16,387 nucleotides of DNA from an uncultured Alistipes sp. (GCA_958449275.1 CAUDHE010000058.1:1-16387), one strand, 5' to 3'. Positions 6,699 through 14,140 are shown, counted from the first letter of the stretch. Numbers and translations are program-made. Notes: a model not told the origin generated them from the sequence alone.

Positions 6699-9164
6699 AT
6701 GAAAAAAATTCTATGCCTACTGCTCCTCCTGCCGTTCGTCGCCGACGCTCTCGCCGACGGCGGAAAGGAGGATGCGCGTACACGCAACCGTTACGCGCTG
6801 GCCGAACGCTTCACCGCAGGCAAACTTCAGAACATGCTATTCTCCACTACGGTAGATCCGCACTGGTTCAAATCGGGCGAAAAGTTCTGGTACTCTTACA
6901 AAACGAGCGCCGGTACGCGCTGGTACGTAGTCGATCCCGATGCCCGCAAGCGGACGCCGCTTTTCGACCACGACAAACTCGCCGCACAGCTCACCGAAAT
7001 AGTGAAAGACCCCTACATCGCCGCACAACTGCCCATACGCAATCTGGAGGTCGATGAGGACGGACACACATTCACGTTCGAGGTGGTGTCGTCACAGGAC
7101 GCCAAACCCAAGGAACTCTCCAAAGAGGATTCGCTCGCAGGCAAGAAACCCAAGAAAGCGAGCGGTAAAGAGATATTCTATTTCTCGTACGATTCGCGCA
7201 CGGGCGAACTCACTCATCTGAAGGACAAGGAGAAAGAGACCAAGCAGCTCCACTGGGCATCGGTTTCGCCCGACGGCAAAACGGTGGTTTATGCCAAAGA
7301 TCTGAACCTCTACCGCATGTCGCGCGAGGATTACGAGAAACTCAAAAAGGACGAAAAGGACAGCACAGTCGTCGAAACGCAGATCACTACCGACGGAGTG
7401 AAGGATTTCGGTTACGGCCAACCTTACAGCATGCTCAACACCGACACGCTCTGCGACGGCAAGCGCAAAGGCGTCTACGGTCTGTGGTCGCCCGACTCGC
7501 GCTATTTCGCGACCATAGTGACCGACGACCGCAACGTACGCGAATTGTGGGTGATAAACTCCATGGCCAACCCGCGCCCCACTCTCGAAACCTACAAATA
7601 CCAGATGCCTGGGGAAAAGGAGGCACCGATTTATCATCTCTACCTGTTCGACATGAACGACAACTCGCGCAAGGAGATCGAGACTGGACGTTTCAAGAAC
7701 CAGACTCTCTCCATAGCCCGTAAGCCGCGCGAACAGAAACAGCGTCAGATGTACGATCAACCCAACATCTGGCTCGGCGACGGCGACCGTTTCTTCGTGA
7801 CCCGATCGAGCCGCGACCTGCACCGCATCGACATCTGCTCCTACACCGTAGGACAGGACACGCTGCGTCCCATCGTCGAGGAGCGAATGAACACCTATAT
7901 AGAAGTACGTCCGCTTTCGGCCCTGAACGGAGGCAAGGAGATCATACAATGGAGCGAGCGCGACGGCTGGGGCCACCTCTATCTCTATGACGATCAAGGC
8001 AACCTCAAACGCCGTCTCACCGAAGGTCCGTGGCACGTGCATCAGATACTCAAGGTCGACGAGAAACGTCGCACCGTATATTTCACGGGTATGGGTCGCG
8101 AAGCGGGCGAGAATCCCTACTACCAGCACCTCTATTCGGTCGGTCTCGACGGCGGAGCCGTGAAGCTGCTCAACGGAGGCGACGCATTCCATGACTCGCA
8201 AGTGGACGACGCATGCCGTTACTTCGTCGACAACTACTCGCGCGTGGACACCATTCCCGAAACGGCGCTCTACGACTGCATGGGCAACAAGCTCATGACA
8301 CTCGAGACCAGCGACTTCTCGCAGCTCCTCGCCAACGGATACAAGTTCCCCGAAACATTCACCGTCAAGGCGGCCGACGGCGTTACCGATCTCTACGGAG
8401 TGATGTACAAACCGTTCGATTTCGATTCGACCAAACGCTACCCCATCGTCGACTACGTATACCCGGGCCCGCAGGTCGAGGCAACATCGTATCCGTTCAC
8501 GCGAATGACCGTTCGCACCGACCGTTTAGCACAGGCTGGATTCGTCGTCATCACCGTCGGTAACCGAGGCGGCCACCCCGACCGTTCGAAATGGTATCAC
8601 AACTACGGTTACGGCAACCTCCGCGACTACGGCTTGGCCGACCAAAAAGCCGCCATAGAGCAACTCGCGGCGCGCCACGACTACATAGACATCGATCGTG
8701 TGGGCATCCACGGCCATTCGGGCGGCGGTTTCATGTCTACGGCAGCCATCCTGCAATACCCCGACTTCTTTAAAGCGGCGGTATCGTGCGCGGGCAATCA
8801 CGACAACCGCATCTACAACCGCTGGTGGAGCGAAACGCACCACGGCGTCAAAGAGGAGGTGAACGACAAGGGCGATACGACGTTCGTATACCGCATAAGC
8901 AGCAATCCCGAGATCGCACGTCAGCTCAAAGGCCATCTGCTGTTGATACACGGCGACATAGACAACAACGTTCACCCGGGCAACTCGCTCCGCGTGGTGG
9001 ACGCGCTCATACGCGCCAACAAGCGTTTCGACATGCTCATCCTGCCGCAGCAACGCCACGGATTCGGCGACATGAACGAATATTTCTACTGGCGACTGGT
9101 CGACTACTTCACCGACTATCTGATCGACGGCCGCGAGACCGAAGTCGATATCCCGCAGAGGTAA
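6699..9164 (+). CDS. Secreted S9 family peptidase (DPP IV-like)
   Basis: This is an 821-residue serine exopeptidase-type protein of family S9, probably periplasmic, with a signal peptide (residues 1-19, MKKILCLLLLLPFVADALA). Residues about 60-540 form an N-terminal beta-propeller of the DPP IV type, with repeated blade motifs such as WASVSPDGKTVVY, LWSPDSRYFATI and WSERDGWGHLYLYD. The C-terminal alpha/beta-hydrolase domain carries the triad: Ser674 in GHSGGGF, Asp755 in HGDIDNNVH (aligned to the DPP IV Asp) and His787 in QQRHGFG. A Lys-rich stretch at 133-160 lies in an early propeller loop. Members usually release dipeptides from peptide N-termini, often after Pro or Ala; exact specificity is inferred. 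It lies 90 bp after the esterase gene with no promoter box seen between, and it is followed by a strong terminator, so it is the last gene of the operon. Confidence 0.93.
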   Translation: MKKILCLLLLLPFVADALADGGKEDARTRNRYALAERFTAGKLQNMLFSTTVDPHWFKSGEKFWYSYKTSAGTRWYVVDPDARKRTPLFDHDKLAAQLTEIVKDPYIAAQLPIRNLEVDEDGHTFTFEVVSSQDAKPKELSKEDSLAGKKPKKASGKEIFYFSYDSRTGELTHLKDKEKETKQLHWASVSPDGKTVVYAKDLNLYRMSREDYEKLKKDEKDSTVVETQITTDGVKDFGYGQPYSMLNTDTLCDGKRKGVYGLWSPDSRYFATIVTDDRNVRELWVINSMANPRPTLETYKYQMPGEKEAPIYHLYLFDMNDNSRKEIETGRFKNQTLSIARKPREQKQRQMYDQPNIWLGDGDRFFVTRSSRDLHRIDICSYTVGQDTLRPIVEERMNTYIEVRPLSALNGGKEIIQWSERDGWGHLYLYDDQGNLKRRLTEGPWHVHQILKVDEKRRTVYFTGMGREAGENPYYQHLYSVGLDGGAVKLLNGGDAFHDSQVDDACRYFVDNYSRVDTIPETALYDCMGNKLMTLETSDFSQLLANGYKFPETFTVKAADGVTDLYGVMYKPFDFDSTKRYPIVDYVYPGPQVEATSYPFTRMTVRTDRLAQAGFVVITVGNRGGHPDRSKWYHNYGYGNLRDYGLADQKAAIEQLAARHDYIDIDRVGIHGHSGGGFMSTAAILQYPDFFKAAVSCAGNHDNRIYNRWWSETHHGVKEEVNDKGDTTFVYRISSNPEIARQLKGHLLLIHGDIDNNVHPGNSLRVVDALIRANKRFDMLILPQQRHGFGDMNEYFYWRLVDYFTDYLIDGRETEVDIPQR

Positions 9165-9180
9165 CGAGTCTGCGCCGAGC

Positions 9181-9220
9181 AAAAAATAAGGTTCGAGGGA
9201 TTCCTCGAACCTTATTTTTT
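9181..9220. terminator. Strong bidirectional terminator, perfect 18-bp stem
   Basis: aaaaaataaggttcgagg (9181-9198) pairs perfectly with its complement at 9203-9220 around a GATT loop. The stem ends in A6/T6 flanks, so each strand has a U-run. It lies 17 bp past the S9 peptidase stop and also faces the convergent dusB transcript. Confidence 0.93.
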
Positions 9221-9250
9221 ATAAGGACCCAGCCGTTTCGGTGCTACATG

Positions 9251-9319
9251 TCGCGAGTCGTAGCCTGCGGAGTGAGCGATAGCGAGGCTGCGGTTCGCGC
9301 GGCTCTGAAGAGCCGCAAA
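9251..9319. repeat. Intergenic inverted-repeat element, copy B
   Basis: This 69-nt element is the second copy of the repeat at 1566-1649, here between the S9 peptidase terminator and dusB. It lacks the 15-nt insert of copy A. cgtagcct (9259-9266) pairs with aggctgcg (9285-9292) with one G-U pair. The terminal hairpin gcggctct-ga-agagccgc (9299-9316) keeps its 8-bp stem and differs from copy A only in the loop. An A-run follows, as in copy A. Confidence 0.8.
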
Positions 9320-9329
9320 AATATATTCC

Positions 9330-9347
9330 GCGTAACGGCAATTACGC
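9330..9347 (-). terminator. Possible weak terminator after dusB
   Basis: Just past the dusB stop, gcgtaa (9330-9335) and ttacgc (9342-9347) form a 6-bp stem with a 6-nt loop. On the minus strand this is followed by GGAATATATTTTT. The stem is short and the T-run is set back, so read-through to the hairpin at 9181-9220 is likely. Confidence 0.4.
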
Positions 9348-9350
9348 CCT

Positions 9351-10373
9351 TTATATTTCATGCGACAACGACGGCGGCACGGCCGTACTCATGTCGAAAT
9401 CGCCCCAACGATCGGCCACCGAATCCAAAACGGCATAAAGCTCGACGGGATCGTTCGACGTCACCAGCTTCAGACGCGTGGATTTGAAATCGGGCAACCC
9501 CTTGAAATAATTCGACAGATGACGACGCATCTCGAGTATGCCTACCCTCTCGCCCTTTATCTCCAGCGACTTGGCCAAATGCTCCTTGGCGATGGCCACC
9601 CTCTCCGCAACCGAAGGCTGCGGCATGATCCGCCCCGTGGCCATGTAGTGTTTCACCTCGCGGAATATCCACGGACGGCCATATGTGGCACGCCCTATCA
9701 TCACACCGTCGACACCGTAGCGATCGAACATTTCGGCAGCCTTGGGCCCCGAATCGACGTCGCCATTGCCGATGATCGGAATCCGAATGTCGGGATGGCG
9801 CTTCACCTCGCCTATCAGCGTCCAGTCGGCCTCGCCGCGATACATCTGCGCACGCGTACGGCCGTGAATCGTCAGAGCGGCTATGCCTGTATCCTGCAAC
9901 CGCAAAGCTATATCGACTATGTTTTTCGAGTCCTCGTCCCATCCCAGACGCGTCTTTACGGTCACGGGCAACGACACGGCCTCCGCTATACGGCGCGTCA
10001 TCTCCACCATAAGAGGTACGTCGCGCATCATGCCCGAACCCGCACCGCGTCCCGCGATCTTCTTCACGGGACAGCCGAAATTAATATCTATGAAATCGGG
10101 CCGCGCACTCGCGGCTATACGTGCCGCCTCCACCATAGGTTCTACAAGATGTCCGTAAATCTGGATTCCCACGGGGCGCTCGGCCTCGTCGATATTGAGT
10201 TTGGCGCGTGATTTCCAAGCGTCGCGGATCAAGCCGTCCGACGATATGAACTCGGTGGTGACCACATCGGCACCGAACCGTTTGCACATGTAGCGGAACG
10301 ACGGATCGGTCACATCCTCCATCGGTGCCAGAAAAAGGGGCTTGTCCCCCAAATCGATATTGCCTATCTTCAT
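9351..10373 (-). CDS. dusB: tRNA-dihydrouridine synthase, DusB type
   Basis: This FMN- and NAD(P)H-dependent enzyme reduces specific uridines in tRNA to dihydrouridine in the cytoplasm. The 340-residue protein has the expected Dus layout: FLAPMEDVTDPSFR at the N-terminal FMN barrel, GIQIYGH, then DFIDINFGCPVKKI carrying the catalytic Cys101. These are followed by VKTRLGW, ALTIHGRTRAQMY, IPIIGNGDV and GVMIGRATYGRPWIF at the phosphate-binding end of the barrel. A helical C-terminal tRNA-binding domain contains RRHLSNYFKG. The wording of the motifs is DusB-like rather than DusA- or DusC-like. The ATG at 10373 gives full length and follows a promoter box at 10405-10412. It is divergent from argS, so two translation-related genes share one intergenic region. 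Confidence 0.96.
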   Translation of the reverse strand: MKIGNIDLGDKPLFLAPMEDVTDPSFRYMCKRFGADVVTTEFISSDGLIRDAWKSRAKLNIDEAERPVGIQIYGHLVEPMVEAARIAASARPDFIDINFGCPVKKIAGRGAGSGMMRDVPLMVEMTRRIAEAVSLPVTVKTRLGWDEDSKNIVDIALRLQDTGIAALTIHGRTRAQMYRGEADWTLIGEVKRHPDIRIPIIGNGDVDSGPKAAEMFDRYGVDGVMIGRATYGRPWIFREVKHYMATGRIMPQPSVAERVAIAKEHLAKSLEIKGERVGILEMRRHLSNYFKGLPDFKSTRLKLVTSNDPVELYAVLDSVADRWGDFDMSTAVPPSLSHEI

Positions 10374-10404
10374 AGTCGACAGCTTTATAACACTATGCGA
10401 GCAG

Positions 10405-10412
10405 CAAAATTA
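10405..10412 (-). promoter_or_regulatory. -7 promoter box for dusB
   Basis: The minus strand reads TAATTTTG, matching TAnnTTTG, 31 nt upstream of the dusB ATG. I see no clean TTTG at the -33 position. A CGATATCG palindrome overlaps that stretch. Confidence 0.65.
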
Positions 10413-10431
10413 CGAATAATTTCCGTTATTT

Positions 10432-10452
10432 CGATATCGCCGTGCGATATCG
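10432..10452. repeat. Paired CGATATCG palindromes upstream of dusB
   Basis: Two copies of the 8-bp palindrome CGATATCG (10432-10439 and 10445-10452) are separated by CCGTG. They could form an 8-bp stem or serve as two protein-binding half-sites. The first copy sits about where the -33 region of the dusB promoter falls. Confidence 0.5.
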
Positions 10453-10455
10453 GCA

Positions 10456-10515
10456 GTTCGCCGCCGCCCCACAGCGGCGGACTGCGGCTCGCGCTCTCCT
10501 CCGCCATCGGCGAAC
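10456..10515. other. Nested inverted-repeat element upstream of argS
   Basis: An outer arm gttcgccg (10456-10463) pairs with cggcgaac (10508-10515). Inside, ccgccgc (10461-10467) can pair with gcggcgg (10474-10480). Alternatively ggcgga (10476-10481) can pair with tccgcc (10500-10505). The two inner pairings share bases and cannot form together. It lies upstream of the argS promoter, so it would not be in that transcript. It may be a DNA-level element or a remnant of a dispersed repeat. The whole 10374-10642 gap holds no gene that I can support. Confidence 0.45.
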
Positions 10516-10545
10516 AGCAGGCGACTCGACGACAATCCGCCCACT

Positions 10546-10579
10546 TTTGCCGACAAGCAAAAAATTATGCTTATATTTG
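10546..10579 (+). promoter_or_regulatory. Promoter for argS
   Basis: TTTG (10546-10549) is followed after 22 nt by TATATTTG (10572-10579), matching the Bacteroidetes -33 and -7 boxes with slightly long spacing. Transcription would start near 10586, giving a leader of about 57 nt before the ATG at 10643. Confidence 0.75.
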
Positions 10580-10589
10580 CAATCCTGAC

Positions 10590-10603
10590 GCGCCCGCGGG
10601 CGC
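10590..10603. other. 14-bp perfect GC palindrome in the argS leader
   Basis: gcgcccgcgggcgc is its own reverse complement and lies only a few bases after the predicted argS transcription start. It could be a protein-binding operator or a small leader hairpin. No T-box hallmarks are visible. Confidence 0.5.
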
Positions 10604-10642
10604 ACGATATTACGGAACCCGAATAAAATTCAACGCTTGATT

Positions 10643-12424
10643 ATGAATATCGAAAACTACATCTCGCAAATCGTATCGCAATCGGTCGAGGCCCTTTACG
10701 GCCACGTCGACGCCGCGCAATTGCAGATCCAAAAGACCCGTAAGGAGTTCGAAGGCGACTACACACTGGTTACCTTCCCTCTGCTCAAACTCAGCCGCAA
10801 GTCGCCCGAAGCCACTGCGAACGAAATCGGCGAACGCATCGTAGCCGACAATCAGCGCATAGCTTCGTTCAACGTCATCAAAGGCTTCCTCAATCTGACT
10901 TTGGCCCCGTCGTTCTGGGCCGAGAGATTCGCCGAATCGTCGGCCGACGAGCATTTCGGCGAGGCCGCGCCCTCGGGACGCACCATAATGATCGAGTACT
11001 CGTCGCCCAACACCAACAAACCGCTACATCTGGGTCACATACGCAACAACCTGCTCGGTTACTCGGTAGCGCAGATCCTGAAAGCCAACGGTCACAACGT
11101 CATAAAAGCCAATCTCGTGAACGACCGCGGCATACACATCTGCAAATCGATGCTGGCATGGAAGCTCTACGGCGGCGGAGAGACCCCCGCATCGTCGGGC
11201 CTCAAGGGCGACCACCTGGTAGGCAAATACTACGTCGAGTTCGACAAGCACTACAAGGCCGAGATCAAGCAGCTCGTCGAGGGCGGCATGAGCGAAGACG
11301 AGGCCAAGAAAAACGCCCCTATCATGCGCGAAGCGCAGGAGATGTTGCGCAAATGGGAAGCCAAGGATCCCGAAGTGTACGGATTGTGGCAGACCATGAA
11401 CGGCTGGGTCTACGACGGTTTCGATGTCACATACAAGGCACTGGGTGTCGATTTCGACAAGGTTTATTACGAATCGCAGACCTATCTGCTGGGTAAAAGC
11501 CTCGTGCAGGAGGGATTGGACAAGGGCGTATTTTTCCGCAAGGAGGACAACTCGGTGTGGATCGACCTTGCAGCCGACGGTCTCGATCAAAAACTGCTCC
11601 TGCGCGGCGACGGCACGTCGGTCTACATGACGCAGGATCTGGGCACCGCCCTGCGCCGTTTCGAGGATAACAAGCTCGACGACATGATATATGTGGTGGG
11701 CAACGAACAGAATTACCACTTCCAGGTGTTGAAACTCGTACTCAAGAAGTTGGGATACGACTGGAGCGACAACATCTACCATCTCTCGTACGGCATGGTG
11801 GAGCTGCCCGAAGGCAAAATGAAATCGCGCGAAGGAACGGTGGTCGACGCCGACGATCTCATAGCCGACATGGTATCGACGGCGCGCGAAATGTCGGAGG
11901 AGCTGGGCAAACTCGACGGCTGCACCAAGGAGGAGGCCGATGCCATCTGCAACATGGTGGGACTCGGTGCCCTGAAATACTTCATTCTGAAGGTCGATCC
12001 CAAGAAAACCATGCTGTTCGATCCGCGCGAATCGATAGATTTCAACGGCAACACGGGGCCTTTCATACAGTACACCCATGCCCGAATATGCTCGATACTG
12101 CGCAAGGCCGACGAAGCCGGCATCGACCGCAAATCGTGCGACTGCGCCGAACTGCTGCTGCCCGAGGAGATAGAGCTCATAAAGTCGCTGGCCGATTTCC
12201 CGAACGCCGTAGCCTCGGCGGGCGAGAACTTCGCGCCCTCGATCATAGCTTCGTACGCCTACGATCTGGCCAAAACGTTCAACGGGTACTACCACGACCA
12301 CTCTATCCTGCGCGAGGAGGACGAACAAAAACGCGCCATGCGCGTAATGCTTGCGGCCGAAGTGGCACGCGTGATAGGCAAGGCCATGAAGCTCTTGGGT
12401 ATAGACGTACCCCAAAGAATGTAA
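10643..12424 (+). CDS. argS: Arginyl-tRNA synthetase
   Basis: This cytoplasmic class I synthetase charges tRNA-Arg with arginine using ATP. I chose the ATG at 10643 (MNIENYISQIV), which gives 593 residues, the usual length, over a TTG two codons upstream. Residues 1-90 form the ArgS-specific N-terminal tRNA-binding domain, ending KGFLNLTLAPSFW. The class I HIGH motif appears as HLGH (129-132) after SPNTNKPL. The KMSKS-equivalent loop is KMKSR (392-396) before EGTVVDADDLI. The C-terminal DALR anticodon-binding domain contains GPFIQYTHARICSILRKA and ends LLGIDVPQRM. It is divergent from dusB. A predicted secreted GH43 gene begins only 14 bp after the stop, with no terminator between, so the two are probably co-transcribed. 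Confidence 0.98.
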   Translation: MNIENYISQIVSQSVEALYGHVDAAQLQIQKTRKEFEGDYTLVTFPLLKLSRKSPEATANEIGERIVADNQRIASFNVIKGFLNLTLAPSFWAERFAESSADEHFGEAAPSGRTIMIEYSSPNTNKPLHLGHIRNNLLGYSVAQILKANGHNVIKANLVNDRGIHICKSMLAWKLYGGGETPASSGLKGDHLVGKYYVEFDKHYKAEIKQLVEGGMSEDEAKKNAPIMREAQEMLRKWEAKDPEVYGLWQTMNGWVYDGFDVTYKALGVDFDKVYYESQTYLLGKSLVQEGLDKGVFFRKEDNSVWIDLAADGLDQKLLLRGDGTSVYMTQDLGTALRRFEDNKLDDMIYVVGNEQNYHFQVLKLVLKKLGYDWSDNIYHLSYGMVELPEGKMKSREGTVVDADDLIADMVSTAREMSEELGKLDGCTKEEADAICNMVGLGALKYFILKVDPKKTMLFDPRESIDFNGNTGPFIQYTHARICSILRKADEAGIDRKSCDCAELLLPEEIELIKSLADFPNAVASAGENFAPSIIASYAYDLAKTFNGYYHDHSILREEDEQKRAMRVMLAAEVARVIGKAMKLLGIDVPQRM

Positions 12425-12438
12425 AAAACACGAACGTA

Positions 12439-13455
12439 ATGAAAAAAATATATTTGATAACTGCAATTGCAGTCGCCGCGGCATCGTTCGCCTGCGCGGG
12501 CGACGGCGGTAAAAAGAACGTAAAAACATTCACCAATCCCGTTATCGACCGCGACGCTCCCGACCCCACGGTAATACGCGCCAAAGACGGCATGTTCTAC
12601 GCTTACTCGACCCAGCGCGACGGCAACGTGCCCGTATACAAATCGGCCGACATGATCGACTGGGAGTACATAGGCGGCGCATTTCCCGAGGGCGGCGTAC
12701 CCCGATTCGTGCCTAAAGGTGGAATATGGGCGCCCGACATCAACTGCATCGACGGAAAATACGTACTTTACTTCTCCATGTCGACTTGGGGAGGCGAATG
12801 GGAGTGCTGCATCGGGCGCGCCGTATCCGACTCGCCCGAAGGCCCTTTCACCGACGCCAAAATGCTGTTCCGCTCGAAAGATATCGGCGTGCAAAACTCC
12901 ATCGATCCCGTGGTAGTACAGGACGGCGGCCGCAAATATTTGGCTTGGGGCAGTTTCAGCGGCATATATATTACCGAATTGACCGATGACGGTCTGGAAC
13001 TCGACGATCCCGAGAACATAGTAAAGATAGCAGGCACGGCATACGAGGGGACATACATACACAAGCGCGACGGCTATTACTATCTCTTCGCGTCGATAGG
13101 ACGATGCTGCGAAGGCATGAACAGCACCTACGAGACGGTCGTAGGCCGCAGCCGTTCGCTGTTCGGCCCCTACGTCGACAAGCAGGGCCGCCCCATGACC
13201 GAGAACAACCATGAAGTTCTGATCTCGGGCGACGACCGTGTGAAAGGTCCCGGACACGATTCGCAGATCATAACCGACGACAAGAAGCAGGATTGGATAT
13301 TCTACCACGGCTACACCGCAAGCGACAACGCAGCGGGCGGACGCAAGATGTTCCTCGACCGTGTGACTTGGCACGACGGATGGCCGCAGATAGGTGTCGA
13401 CGGCCACCCCATCGTGACGGGTAAGGCTCCCGTGATAAAGAAGAAAAGGAAATAA
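12439..13455 (+). CDS. Secreted GH43 arabinanase-like glycosidase
   Basis: This 338-residue exported glycosidase probably cleaves alpha-1,5-arabinan. I start it at the ATG at 12439 because MKKIYLITAIAVAAASFACA is an export signal; Cys19 could be lipidated, but SFAC is not a textbook lipobox. The same frame is open into argS, but that part is shadow. GH43 residues are clear: APDPTVI with Asp42 as base, NSIDPVV with Asp156, YEGTYI with Glu203 as acid, and GPGHDS with His273 at the metal site. GGIWAPDI and the RCCEGMNSTYETVVGRS block (222-238) match the conserved arabinanase pattern CC-x-G...STY...VGRS. The gene follows argS after 14 bp and ends in a strong terminator. GH43 membership is firm; arabinan as substrate is inferred from that block. 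Confidence 0.93.
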   Translation: MKKIYLITAIAVAAASFACAGDGGKKNVKTFTNPVIDRDAPDPTVIRAKDGMFYAYSTQRDGNVPVYKSADMIDWEYIGGAFPEGGVPRFVPKGGIWAPDINCIDGKYVLYFSMSTWGGEWECCIGRAVSDSPEGPFTDAKMLFRSKDIGVQNSIDPVVVQDGGRKYLAWGSFSGIYITELTDDGLELDDPENIVKIAGTAYEGTYIHKRDGYYYLFASIGRCCEGMNSTYETVVGRSRSLFGPYVDKQGRPMTENNHEVLISGDDRVKGPGHDSQIITDDKKQDWIFYHGYTASDNAAGGRKMFLDRVTWHDGWPQIGVDGHPIVTGKAPVIKKKRK

Positions 13456-13459
13456 CGAC

Positions 13460-13502
13460 AAAGTAATCATGCGCCCGCTTTCGACGGGCGCATGATTACT
13501 TT
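13460..13502. terminator. Perfect 18-bp hairpin between the GH43 and GrpB-family genes
   Basis: aaagtaatcatgcgcccg (13460-13477) pairs perfectly with its complement at 13485-13502 around a 7-nt loop. It lies 4 bp after the GH43 stop and 11 bp before the GrpB-family ATG. It probably ends the argS-GH43 transcript, although the T-run is only the ACTTT at the stem end. Confidence 0.75.
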
Positions 13503-13513
13503 AAATCCCGCCT

Positions 13514-14086
13514 ATGCAGAAAAAATCGCTCGAAAACATGACATTGCAAGAATTGTGGGAACTTTTTCCCGTAATTCTGTCCGAGCACAAGGATTGCTGG
13601 AAACAATGGGCCGCCGAAGAGATATCGACTCTGAAGAATATTTCGGGATGCTATGCGGAGCGCATCAACCACATAGGCAGCACTGCCGTCGAACGGATAT
13701 GCGCCAAACCGATCGTCGACATTCTACTGGAGATCGCCGACGGAATATCGTTCGACGAAGTCAAACCACGCATAGAATCAGCCGGTTACAGACTGATGTC
13801 GGAAAGCGATACCCGAATGAGTTTCAACAAAGGATATACCCCCGAAGGATTCGCCGACAAAGTATTCCATCTGCATTTGCGGCGCGTCGGCGACAATGAC
13901 GAACTCTACTTTCGCGATTATCTCAACGCGCATCCCGACATAGCGCATGAATACGAATCGCTGAAACTCGAACTTCGAAAACGTTTCGAACACGACCGCG
14001 ACGGATATACGAATGCCAAAACGGATTTCATATTACGTCATACACGGTTAGCCAAACTCGAAATTACCTCACCCGCCGAACAGTAA
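13514..14086 (+). CDS. GrpB/UPF0157 family protein (nucleotidyltransferase fold)
   Basis: This 190-residue cytoplasmic protein belongs to the GrpB (UPF0157) family, which has a nucleotidyltransferase-like fold but no settled function. The signature is clear: RINHIGSTAVERICAKPIVD, with the GS pair at 55-56 and acidic residues Asp69 and Glu73 placed as in the nucleotidyltransferase active site. It also has FHLHLRRVGD, RDYLNAHPDIAHEYESLK and a C-terminal YTNAKTDFI helix, all usual for the family. The start is the ATG at 13514; an internal Met at residue 9 is possible but gives a shorter N-terminus than usual. A long hairpin ends 11 bp before the start, and I see no promoter box between, so how it is transcribed is unclear. 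It is convergent with the DUF5606 gene. Confidence 0.92.
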   Translation: MQKKSLENMTLQELWELFPVILSEHKDCWKQWAAEEISTLKNISGCYAERINHIGSTAVERICAKPIVDILLEIADGISFDEVKPRIESAGYRLMSESDTRMSFNKGYTPEGFADKVFHLHLRRVGDNDELYFRDYLNAHPDIAHEYESLKLELRKRFEHDRDGYTNAKTDFILRHTRLAKLEITSPAEQ

Positions 14087-14087
14087 G

Positions 14088-14116
14088 ACGGCTGCCCGAA
14101 TCGTTCGGGCAGCCGT
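14088..14116. terminator. Bidirectional terminator between convergent genes
   Basis: acggctgcccgaa (14088-14100) pairs perfectly with its complement at 14104-14116 around a TCG loop. It starts immediately after the GrpB-family stop and faces the end of the minus-strand DUF5606 gene, so it probably ends both. T-runs are weak on both sides. Confidence 0.75.
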
Positions 14117-14140
14117 TGTCACCGGAATATCCGACAGAGT

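Noticed and set aside
7092..8201. A 369-residue open frame on the minus strand opposite the S9 peptidase
   Set aside because: It lies entirely within the propeller-coding region of a certain gene and shows no family motif; a shadow of GC-rich codons.
3826..9164. The GH43 operon considered as a full polysaccharide utilisation locus
   Set aside because: No SusC/SusD pair, hybrid two-component system, ECF sigma or anti-sigma genes are present in the window.
9181..9220. GGTTCGAG...CTCGAACC considered as a tRNA T-arm
   Set aside because: No acceptor, D or anticodon arms surround it. The perfect 18-bp stem with A6/T6 flanks is a terminator.
10395..10640. An 81-residue frame in the dusB-argS gap
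   Set aside because: It has no start context, covers promoter boxes and inverted repeats, and the product has no recognisable domain.
10580..10642. The argS leader considered as a T-box riboswitch
   Set aside because: The leader is only about 57 nt, has no T-box or specifier-loop structure, and the system is typical of Firmicutes.
12088..12438. An in-frame upstream extension of the arabinanase-like GH43 gene
   Set aside because: It overlaps the argS 3' end in another frame, its translation has no GH43 features, and the signal peptide begins at 12439.
11024..12529. A 501-residue open frame on the minus strand opposite argS
   Set aside because: It overlaps a certain argS gene for nearly its full length. 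The composition is that of a codon-bias shadow and no domain is recognisable.
13492..13899. A 135-residue plus-strand frame overlapping the GrpB-family gene
   Set aside because: It starts inside the hairpin and is offset from the GrpB frame, which carries clear family motifs.
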